5,447 bases of DNA, from contig CAAFXQ010000133.1 in the NCBI GenBank assembly GCA_900767015.1, forward strand, positions 1-5,447, written 5' to 3'. Position 1 is the first letter of the stretch; each line of letters opens with the position of its first letter. Both the position numbers and the translations under genes were made by a program. The DNA is from Clostridia bacterium. Lineage in GTDB: Bacteria; Bacillota; Clostridia; Oscillospirales; Acutalibacteraceae. Positions 1-4,592 of this stretch are shown in pieces. The notes beneath the pieces are model-generated. The model saw nothing but the letters and a program-made list of their open reading frames with translations, did not search any database and had not been told where the DNA came from.

Positions 1-415
1 TGTTGTAAGCAATCACACTTTCAACATCATTTGCACCGTAAACGATCAGGCAGTCGACAAGCTGACGCTTTGTAAACGTCTCCCCTGCCTTGATTCCCGC
101 CGTACGAACCCCGAAATCATATTTGACAAGCGAAAGCGATTCCTCCGTAACGGTTACGCTTTGTTTCAGATCGCCCCACTGTTCGATAGCGACAACGGCA
201 GCAACAAGCTTCGCAAAAGCGGCAGGCGCCACTGCTTTATCCTCGTTTTTACTGAAAATTACCTCGTCGTTATCGAGACTGATCATATAATAAGCATACG
301 ATTTTAAATCCTGCGTAACCTGCTCCGAATTAAAATCGGCTGAGCAAAGAAAGCCGGAAGAGATCACCGAAAGAGACAGCAAGGCTGTCAAAAAATAAAG
401 AAACAATTTTTTCAT
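1..415 (-). CDS. S11-type D-Ala-D-Ala carboxypeptidase-like protein, catalytically degenerate, partial (N-terminal 138 residues)
   Basis: Reading the minus strand from ATG 415-413 gives 138 codons open to the window edge; the C-terminal part is missing. Residues 1-26 form a Sec signal peptide (MKK, hydrophobic core, ending near LCSA), so the product is exported. After it comes the peptidase S11 fold signature: a 'DNDEVIFSKNEDKAVAP' stretch, then PAAFAK at 64-69 followed by LVAAVVAIE, an 'AGIKAGETFTKRQLV' stretch at 106-120, and YGAND at 126-130. In active family members these are P-A-S-x-x-K and S-[GA]-N. Here the nucleophile position is Ala66 (codon at 220-218) and the SxN serine is Gly127 (codon at 37-35), while Lys69 and Asn129 are kept. 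Peptidoglycan carboxypeptidase activity is therefore unlikely; a binding or structural role in the envelope is an inference. The KTG motif lies outside the window. An in-frame ATG at 430 is an alternative start, with a TAA directly before it; 415 has a weak GGGTG site. Confidence 0.85.
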   Translation of the reverse strand, partial: MKKLFLYFLTALLSLSVISSGFLCSADFNSEQVTQDLKSYAYYMISLDNDEVIFSKNEDKAVAPAAFAKLVAAVVAIEQWGDLKQSVTVTEESLSLVKYDFGVRTAGIKAGETFTKRQLVDCLIVYGANDVESVIAYN

Positions 416-447
416 GAAGCACACCCGCATTTATCTTGACAACAAGA

Positions 448-476
448 TTGAAATATACAATAAAATATGATAAAAT
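448..476 (+). promoter_or_regulatory. Extended -10 promoter for the phosphoesterase-esterase operon
   Basis: On the plus strand, TTGAAA (448-453) and TAAAAT (471-476) are separated by 17 bp, and TG at 468-469 gives an extended -10. Transcription would start near 483, leaving a leader of about 220 nt before the phosphoesterase start. A further TTGACA at 436-441 lies upstream but at poor spacing for this -10. The DNA it needs overlaps that of the divergent minus-strand promoter, so the two polymerases should exclude each other. Confidence 0.6.
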
Positions 477-493
477 GCTCTTATAAGCATTTT
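472..493. promoter_or_regulatory. 22-bp perfect dyad over both divergent -10 elements (candidate operator)
   Basis: AAAATGCT (472-479) and AGCATTTT (486-493) are perfect inverted copies around a 6-bp centre, CTTATA. The left arm covers most of the plus-strand -10 (471-476), and the centre is the minus-strand -10 (485-480). This placement suits a dimeric regulator controlling both genes at once. No regulator gene lies in the window, so the binding protein is unknown. A/T-rich dyads can also arise by chance. Confidence 0.45.
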
Positions 494-508
494 CACCGAT
501 CGTGTAAA
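480..508 (-). promoter_or_regulatory. Promoter for the S11-like gene
   Basis: On the minus strand, TTTACA (508-503) and TATAAG (485-480) are separated by exactly 17 bp, a good sigma-A match. Transcription would start near 473, leaving a leader of about 58 nt before ATG 415. A second perfect TATAAT lies at 522-517 on the same strand but has only a poor -35 (TTTATT), so it is a weaker alternative. The -10 lies within the 472-493 dyad. Confidence 0.6.
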
Positions 509-602
509 GTGTATCTATTATAGCAAAACACGTCGGGAAAATAAACGCTTTTCCCCAAAATTTACAATTATTTTCATTATTTGACGAGAATGAATTTTCA
601 TT

Positions 603-631
603 TGTATGCGGTGCATACACAGTGATTCACT
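603..631. repeat. Two adjacent perfect inverted repeats
   Basis: TGTATGC-GGT-GCATACA occupies 603-619 (7-bp arms, 3-bp centre), and AGTGA-T-TCACT follows one base later at 621-631 (5-bp arms, 1-bp centre). The first resembles the symmetric half-sites used by dimeric repressors such as the GntR type. It lies downstream of a weak promoter-like pair, TTGACG (581-586) and TATGCG (605-610) at 18 bp, so it would cover that -10. Confidence 0.4.
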
Positions 632-651
632 CAGAAATGAAAGAAAGGAAC

Positions 652-693
652 TGTACAAAGGATAAGAGCTTTTCGCATCGGTTGCTTTGTACA
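652..693 (+). repeat. 9-bp stem just before the phosphoesterase start codon
   Basis: TGTACAAAG (652-660) and CTTTGTACA (685-693) are perfect inverted copies with a 24-nt loop. A good Shine-Dalgarno (AAAGGA, 644-649) sits 2 nt before the stem, while the region between the stem and the start codon has only a weak GGA. Folding would bring the strong site close to the start: 7 nt separate the stem from TTG 701 and 13 nt from ATG 707. Confidence 0.45.
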
Positions 694-706
694 AAACGGA
701 TTGATT

Positions 707-1399
707 ATGATATATGTTACAGGAGACACGCACGGTATCCCGTCAAGGTTTGATGAGCCCTGCCTTCGCTCGCTCGGACGTGACGACACGCTGATTGTCT
801 GCGGGGACTTCGGCTTTCTTTGGGACGGCTCCAAGGAAGAAATGAATACGCTCAAAAAGCTGAGCAAGAAGAAATACACCATCTGCTTTATTGACGGAAC
901 GCATGAAAACTTCGATATGTTAAACAAGCTGAAGGTCAAACGATGGAACGGCGGAAAGGTTCATCAGATTTCCGATAACATCATTCACCTGATGCGCGGT
1001 CAGGTTTTCACCATCGACGGTCAGAAGATTTTCACAATGGGCGGCGGCGAAAGCCCCGACATTGAAATCCGGTTCGAAATGAACACCTGGTCCGAATCGG
1101 AGATTCCGACAAGAGATGAACTGATCGAAGGCGTTGACAATCTTCAGAAGCATCAAGGCAATGTCGATATCGTCATCACGCACGAACCGCCCGCCAAAAT
1201 CAAGGATTTCATGATGTTAAAACAGCCGCACGAGGCAAGCATCACCGCCATCAACACCTATCTTGAGGACGTGAACCGCACCTGCAAATTCAAGCATTGG
1301 TATTTCGGCTCGCTTCATATCGACAAGTTTATCTCTTCAACCCATGTCAGCGTATTCAACAACATCATCAACGCTGTTACGGGAAAACCGGTCAAATAA
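707..1399 (+). CDS. Calcineurin-like metallophosphoesterase with incomplete metal site
   Basis: A 230-residue protein starting MIYVTGDTHG. Motifs in family order: GDTHG (D7, H9), CGDFGFLW (D34), DGTHENF (64-68 core), VITHEPP (H159) and YFGSLHIDK (S202, H204). The family consensus is D-x-H, GDxx, GNH[ED], H and GHxH. Thus the GNHE asparagine is Thr65 and the first His of GHxH is Ser202. In Mre11-type enzymes those two residues bind the second metal ion, while the first-metal ligands (D7, H9, D34, H204) are all present. It may bind a single metal, or be inactive; its substrate is unknown. No signal peptide, so cytoplasmic. ATG 707 is chosen because it matches the usual family N-terminus; in-frame TTG 701 adds two residues and is also possible. 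It is the first gene of a probable operon, 15 bp before the esterase. Confidence 0.9.
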   Translation: MIYVTGDTHGIPSRFDEPCLRSLGRDDTLIVCGDFGFLWDGSKEEMNTLKKLSKKKYTICFIDGTHENFDMLNKLKVKRWNGGKVHQISDNIIHLMRGQVFTIDGQKIFTMGGGESPDIEIRFEMNTWSESEIPTRDELIEGVDNLQKHQGNVDIVITHEPPAKIKDFMMLKQPHEASITAINTYLEDVNRTCKFKHWYFGSLHIDKFISSTHVSVFNNIINAVTGKPVK

Positions 1400-1400
1400 A

Positions 1401-1407
1401 AAGGAGG
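1401..1407 (+). promoter_or_regulatory. Strong RBS fixing a TTG start
   Basis: AAGGAGG lies 7 nt before TTG 1415-1417 and directly after the TAA of the phosphoesterase. That TAA is also in frame with the esterase, so no longer start exists. This is the main evidence for the TTG initiation codon. Confidence 0.85.
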
Positions 1408-1414
1408 GATTTCA

Positions 1415-2320
1415 TTGGATATTATCAAATCAATACTCAAACTCAATTGGAAAGCGGTCGGCAAATCGGACCGGAAGCGGATTGATTCTCAGACACCGAC
1501 GCCGGGCATTCAGCAAATCATTGATATTCCGTATATCGACGACGGTGAAAAGGGTCATCTTCTGGACATCTATTATCCCGAAGAAACCGCCGGAAAGCTG
1601 CCGGTCATCATCGACATTCACGGCGGCGGCTGGATGTACGGCTACAAGGAAATCAACAAGTATTATTGCCTCAAGCTTGCCTCAAAGGGCTTTCTTGTCG
1701 CTTCCGTCAATTACCGCTTGGTTGATGACGTGCTTTTCCCCGATCAGGTCAAAGATGTTTTTGCGGCACTCAATTGGCTGTCGGAGAATCTTTCCGCCTA
1801 CCCTGCCGACCTTAACAATGTATTTCTGACGGGCGACTCTGCCGGCGGTCATCTTTCCTGCGTCGCAAGCGCTGTATGTCTTGACGCTTCTCTTCAGCGT
1901 GAGCTCGGTGTCACGCCGCCTGCGTTTTCGTTCGGTGCGGTTGCGGTCGTTTCCCCCGCTGTCAATCTGTTTTCCAATCCGATGACAAAGCTTATGCCGA
2001 GAATTTTACTCGGCTCAAAAGAAAACACCGGTTTTGAAAAGTATATGGACTTCGGACGAATCGCTTCAAGCGGTCTTCCGCCGTATTACATCATCACGTC
2101 AAGCGGCGACTTTATCAGAAAGCAGTCCTATGAATTGAAGCAGATTCTTGACAGAATCGGCATCCCGAACCACCTTTCGGATTACGTTGTGCTTCTTGAC
2201 GGCAAAAAGCTTCAGCACGTTTTCAGCGTCACCAACCCCTACTCCGGTCCGGGAGAAAGAGCTGTTACGGAGGTTACCGACTTCTTCAAGTCAAATCTCA
2301 GAGTTACAGCCGCAAAATAA
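1415..2320 (+). CDS. Cytoplasmic alpha/beta hydrolase, esterase/lipase of the HGGGW class
   Basis: A 301-residue protein, the usual length of alpha/beta-hydrolase-fold-3 / BD-FAE-like carboxylesterases. Visible parts: beta-strand leading to DIHGGGW (H69-W73), which forms the oxyanion hole; VNYRL near 100; GDSAGGH with nucleophile Ser142; SSGDF with probable acid Asp232; and LQHVFS with catalytic His268. The triad is complete, so it should hydrolyse short acyl esters; whether the substrate is an acetylated sugar or another ester cannot be read from the sequence. There is no signal peptide or membrane segment. It starts with TTG behind a strong RBS and lies 15 bp after the phosphoesterase stop, so the two are probably co-transcribed. 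A terminator follows 4 bp after its stop. Confidence 0.93.
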   Translation: MDIIKSILKLNWKAVGKSDRKRIDSQTPTPGIQQIIDIPYIDDGEKGHLLDIYYPEETAGKLPVIIDIHGGGWMYGYKEINKYYCLKLASKGFLVASVNYRLVDDVLFPDQVKDVFAALNWLSENLSAYPADLNNVFLTGDSAGGHLSCVASAVCLDASLQRELGVTPPAFSFGAVAVVSPAVNLFSNPMTKLMPRILLGSKENTGFEKYMDFGRIASSGLPPYYIITSSGDFIRKQSYELKQILDRIGIPNHLSDYVVLLDGKKLQHVFSVTNPYSGPGERAVTEVTDFFKSNLRVTAAK

Positions 2321-2323
2321 AGC

Positions 2324-2357
2324 AACAGCGCCGTATCAACGAAGATGCGGTGCTGTT
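2324..2357. terminator. Bidirectional terminator between convergent genes
   Basis: Arms 2324-2336 and 2345-2357 form a 13-bp stem with two G-U wobbles and an 8-nt loop (CAACGAAG). Downstream on the plus strand is TTATGTTTT; on the minus strand the hairpin is followed by TGCTTTATTTTG. It fills the 43-bp gap between the esterase stop (2320) and the convergent membrane-protein stop (2364), and should serve both. The wobble positions favour the plus-strand RNA only slightly less than a perfect stem. Confidence 0.7.
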
Positions 2358-2363
2358 TATGTT

Positions 2364-2918
2364 TTACTTGAATCGGAACATCTTATGAAACTTCTTTTGC
2401 CATATGGCAAGATAAACGGTGACAAGCCGGGTCAGAAGGAAATCAAACAGGATAAACACAAGGGTTCCGAGTATAAGCATTACAGGAATCGCAAATCTTG
2501 CCCACCATGCGTCGCCGTCAATTCCCATAAGCTCATTAAACGGCATACCGAAAACCTTTACGAGAAGCATATACGATATCACAACGGCAACATTGAATAC
2601 GGCAAATTTCAATACATATCCCAACGCCTTCGGCAGCTTGCTTTCAAAAATCGCTTTTACAATCGGATAGTAGCCGAAAAACGCCGTATACAAAACAGCC
2701 GCTTCCTTGTTCGGCAAAACAAGCATTCCGATGATTGCCGTTGCGGCATAAACGCCGGACGCCCAGGACTTTCCCATTTCGATCACGCAGAACATCGTGA
2801 TCACCCCGGCAAAGGCGGGCAGAGCATAAACAAATATTTCAAGCGCAGTCGGTATCAGAAGCACCACGCTTAAAGCAACAAGCATACCGCCGATTGCTGT
2901 TTTCGCCGTTTTACTCAT
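2364..2918 (-). CDS. Uncharacterised integral membrane protein, about six helices (ECF S-component-like architecture)
   Basis: A 184-residue, very hydrophobic protein. Likely membrane segments lie near residues 8-26, 28-46, 53-69, 73-91, 99-122 and 141-165, followed by a basic tail (WQKKFHKMFRFK) expected in the cytoplasm. Size, helix count and motifs such as an Ala/Gly-rich first helix, PNKEAA (69-74) and FFGYYPIVK (80-88) remind me of substrate-binding S components of energy-coupling-factor transporters, but I recognise no specific substrate family, and no EcfA/EcfT genes are nearby. Function is therefore open. ATG 2918 has only a poor, too-close AGG upstream, and no other ATG, GTG or TTG extends the frame nearby. 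It lies 72 bp after the J-protein gene with a hairpin in between, and is convergent with the esterase gene. Confidence 0.85.
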   Translation of the reverse strand: MSKTAKTAIGGMLVALSVVLLIPTALEIFVYALPAFAGVITMFCVIEMGKSWASGVYAATAIIGMLVLPNKEAAVLYTAFFGYYPIVKAIFESKLPKALGYVLKFAVFNVAVVISYMLLVKVFGMPFNELMGIDGDAWWARFAIPVMLILGTLVFILFDFLLTRLVTVYLAIWQKKFHKMFRFK

Positions 2919-2935
2919 AACCTGAAAATACCGAA

Positions 2936-2956
2936 AAGCCCGCAGGAAACGGGCTT
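2936..2956 (-). terminator. Hairpin between J-protein and membrane-protein genes (terminator or attenuator)
   Basis: On the minus strand, AAGCCCG and CGGGCTT form a perfect 7-bp GC-rich stem with a 7-nt loop, followed by TTCGGTATTTT, an imperfect U-tract. It would end transcripts from the DUF5685/J-protein operon. Only 17 bp separate it from ATG 2918, and I see no good promoter in that gap, so partial read-through may feed the membrane-protein gene. Confidence 0.6.
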
Positions 2957-2990
2957 CTTCCTTTCGTAAAAATTTAATTCATGCACCGTG

Positions 2991-3578
2991 TCAGCAACAG
3001 GGAATCAGATCGCCGCCGAAGCATTCACAGCAGGAATCGGCGCAAAGGAGACCACAGCAGACATCTGTACAATCAGTGGACCGGCCCCGGCTTGTTGTCT
3101 GAAATCCGCCGCTTCGCTGATTATTCACGGTCTGATACATATTGCTGTACTCAGGGTTTGACGGATCCATTTTATAGGCAGTCGAAAAATAGGTGTACGC
3201 CTGATCCACCCAGCCGCGGTTATAGTTAATCATACCTTTGAGATAATACCACTGTGCGTCACGGGACGACGACGGCATATTTTCAAGCAGAATTTCGGCG
3301 TCGTCAAGCCGGTTCATGTTGATGAGGTTTCTGACGTAGCTGTAATCGTTCGCCGACGAAGAATACGAGTTATAGCCCGATGAGCCGGCCGCCTTTCCGG
3401 AAATAATCGCATCGTAAGCTTCGTTGATCTCCTGCATTTTTTCGTTGGCAACCTCTTGAAGAGGGCTTCCGTTATAGTTGTCCGGATGATATTTTTTCGC
3501 AAGCTTTCTGTATGCCGCCTTGACTTCATCGGTTGATGCCGTTCGGCTTACGCCAAGCACTTCATAGGGATCTTTCAT
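2991..3578 (-). CDS. J-domain protein with TPR-like region and cysteine-rich tail
   Basis: A 195-residue protein. Residues 3-60 are a type III J domain (DPYEVLGV, AYRKLAKKYHPD with the HPD motif at 31-33, then INEAYDAI), which stimulates the ATPase of DnaK/Hsp70. It lacks the G/F region and the zinc-finger repeats of true DnaJ. A Ser/Gly/Tyr/Asn-rich linker spans about 61-78, and residues 79-153 contain two TPR-like helical repeats (NRLDDAEILLENMP; YNRGWVDQAYTYFSTAYKMDP). The tail 169-195 packs nine cysteines (170, 174, 175, 179, 183, 184, 186, 194, 195) and ends GGDLIPCC, suggesting a metal or Fe-S site or lipid/redox modification; this is inference. AAAGGA lies about 10 nt before the ATG. 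The start overlaps the stop of the DUF5685 gene (ATGA), so the two are translationally coupled and the DUF5685 protein is a natural candidate client. Confidence 0.95.
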   Translation of the reverse strand: MKDPYEVLGVSRTASTDEVKAAYRKLAKKYHPDNYNGSPLQEVANEKMQEINEAYDAIISGKAAGSSGYNSYSSSANDYSYVRNLINMNRLDDAEILLENMPSSSRDAQWYYLKGMINYNRGWVDQAYTYFSTAYKMDPSNPEYSNMYQTVNNQRSGGFQTTSRGRSTDCTDVCCGLLCADSCCECFGGDLIPCC

Positions 3579-4432
3579 TTTTCTTTTCCTTTCAAAACTT
3601 TATTCATGGATGCTAACATTCCGTCCGTGAGAATATTTTCGATGATCGGTACGAAATAGTCGGATTTGAGATTTGAAAGCTCTTCAAGTGCACGGGCACG
3701 GCTCATATTCAAAGTCGCCTCAATCTCTTTTTTAATTTCCTCGTTAAAATCTTGTATCGTATGGATCTGATAACGATTGACAAAAACATTGTAGCTGTGA
3801 TTCTTCAAATCTTTTTCGACATCGTCGGCGGCGTCAAGCAGATACACCCACCGCCCGACCGAATAGCCGAAACGGTAAAGCTTTACATTATCGGCGTCAT
3901 CGTAACAAAAAATCCTGCCGAGTGTATCGGCGCTTTCGTGAGCCGCCCTGTCCGTATTATCTGTTGCATTCGCTTCCGTATACGCCTGACGGTTCATACC
4001 GCCCGAAATAATCGAGTCAAGTCTTTCATACTTTTTCATCGCTTTCTTGCGAAGTCTTGATGCATACGGTAAAATCATCCGCATCGAAAGCCGCTTGAAA
4101 AAGCCGCTGTCTGCAATATTGTCTTTCACTTTATAGTAAAACATAAGAACCGTAACAGCCGCCGCAAACGAAAGAAATGAACTGCAGTCAAGGCAGTAAT
4201 GACACCGTTTAGTCAGATTGAACGGACACCGTCCTTTTTTGAAAGTCGGCAATGCGTTTTTTGCCGACAGCATCACAACAAGAAGAAACGTTACGTCATA
4301 GCTTAAAAGCAGTCTTGACAAAACGCCGTACTGCTTTCCGAGCGTTCGGCACAGCGAACAGTAAAGACCCCGGTAAGCCTCATAGTCCTTGATTTTCAGT
4401 TCCGGCTTATAGGTTTTTACATAGCCTAACAA
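3575..4432 (-). CDS. DUF5685 family protein
   Basis: A 285-residue protein whose N-terminus (LGYVKTYKPELKIKDYEAY) and YCSLCRTLG motif match the clostridial DUF5685 family; no biochemical function is known to me. Visible features: C25-x2-C28; C69 with C77-x2-C80-x2-C83, which looks like a metal-binding set; a hydrophobic helix at 86-100; KVKDNIAD with Asp104 and Asp108; and LLDAADDVEKD with Asp200, 203, 204 and 208, followed by SYNVF. The protein appears largely helical. The paired Asp clusters recall isoprenoid-synthase-type Mg-diphosphate sites, which I offer only as a hypothesis. The start is TTG 4432-4430: an in-frame TGA directly precedes it, GAGGTG lies 6 nt upstream, and the next Met is residue 54, beyond the conserved motif. 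It is the first gene of the operon with the J protein. Confidence 0.93.
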   Translation of the reverse strand: MLGYVKTYKPELKIKDYEAYRGLYCSLCRTLGKQYGVLSRLLLSYDVTFLLVVMLSAKNALPTFKKGRCPFNLTKRCHYCLDCSSFLSFAAAVTVLMFYYKVKDNIADSGFFKRLSMRMILPYASRLRKKAMKKYERLDSIISGGMNRQAYTEANATDNTDRAAHESADTLGRIFCYDDADNVKLYRFGYSVGRWVYLLDAADDVEKDLKNHSYNVFVNRYQIHTIQDFNEEIKKEIEATLNMSRARALEELSNLKSDYFVPIIENILTDGMLASMNKVLKGKEK

Positions 4433-4438
4433 TCAGTT

Positions 4439-4444
4439 CACCTC
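4439..4444 (-). promoter_or_regulatory. RBS supporting the TTG start of the DUF5685 gene
   Basis: GAGGTG on the minus strand, 6 nt before TTG 4432. With the in-frame TGA immediately before the TTG, this leaves no other plausible start for the conserved N-terminus. Confidence 0.8.
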
Positions 4445-4479
4445 AATATGAAAACAAACGATCCAAGGTAAAGATTACC

Positions 4480-4516
4480 AATATATGTCGTAATTATTAA
4501 GATAATAATTTGTCAA
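4480..4516 (-). promoter_or_regulatory. Possible promoter of the DUF5685/J-protein operon
   Basis: A perfect -35, TTGACA, reads on the minus strand at 4516-4511. The best -10 at usual spacing (TACGAC after 18 bp) is poor, while a good -10-like TATATT at 4485-4480 pairs only with a weak TTATTA -35. A promoter must lie here, but its exact elements are uncertain. The leader also contains GGTAA-AGA-TTACC (4467-4479), and AATTATT/AATAATT arms (4492-4498 and 4504-4510) adjoin the TTGACA. Confidence 0.4.
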
Positions 4517-4537
4517 CCTAAAAAATACTTAATTTTA

Positions 4538-4566
4538 TTGATTATTCCCGGATATTATAATATAAT
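4538..4566 (+). promoter_or_regulatory. Promoter of the monoglyceride-lipase-like gene
   Basis: TTGATT (4538-4543) and TATAAT (4561-4566) with 17-bp spacing on the plus strand. A second overlapping TATAAT (4556-4561) has a weaker -35. Predicted start is near 4573, giving a short leader of about 20 nt that contains a perfect AAAGGAGG (4577-4584) 8 nt before the ATG, so strong constitutive expression is likely. Confidence 0.7.
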
Positions 4567-4592
4567 TATTTCGTTTAAAGGAGGTTAAAGCC

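Larger units (their letters stand above)
477..706 (+). other. Long dyad-rich 5' leader upstream of the phosphoesterase gene
   Basis: About 220 nt with no convincing gene. Besides the operator-like dyad it holds several inverted repeats: GGGAAAA/TTTTCCC (535-541 and 549-555), TGTATGC/GCATACA (603-609 and 613-619), AGTGA/TCACT (621-625 and 627-631) and TGTACAAAG/CTTTGTACA (652-660 and 685-693). None is followed by a proper U-tract, so none is a clear terminator. I recognise no known riboswitch class. A regulatory leader or an untranslated small RNA is possible. Confidence 0.35.

Noticed and set aside
535..555. GGGAAAA/TTTTCCC hairpin as a terminator
   Set aside because: No U-tract follows on either strand and the stem is mostly A-T; kept only as part of the leader description.
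637..753. Small open frame starting at ATG 637 (about 38 codons) overlapping the phosphoesterase start
   Set aside because: No ribosome binding site before it, basic low-information composition, and it runs out of frame into a well-supported gene.
331..939. Overlapping minus-strand open frames of 70-100 codons around 330-940
   Set aside because: They cross the divergent promoter region or lie antisense to the S11 and phosphoesterase genes, lack RBS and show no recognisable domain; two read through inverted repeats.
1344..1829. 161-codon plus-strand open frame over the phosphoesterase/esterase junction
   Set aside because: Out of frame with both genes, which have complete motifs and a strong RBS; the Ser/Arg/Pro-rich product is a shadow.
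2148..2873. 241-codon plus-strand open frame overlapping the esterase end and the membrane-protein gene
   Set aside because: Its sequence is rich in Arg/His/Asn/Lys typical of antisense shadows, it reads through the terminator, and the minus-strand frame has a coherent six-helix pattern.
4492..4510. AATTATT-N5-AATAATT dyad as a definite operator
   Set aside because: Pure A/T sequence in an A/T-rich spacer makes chance occurrence likely; mentioned only with the promoter.
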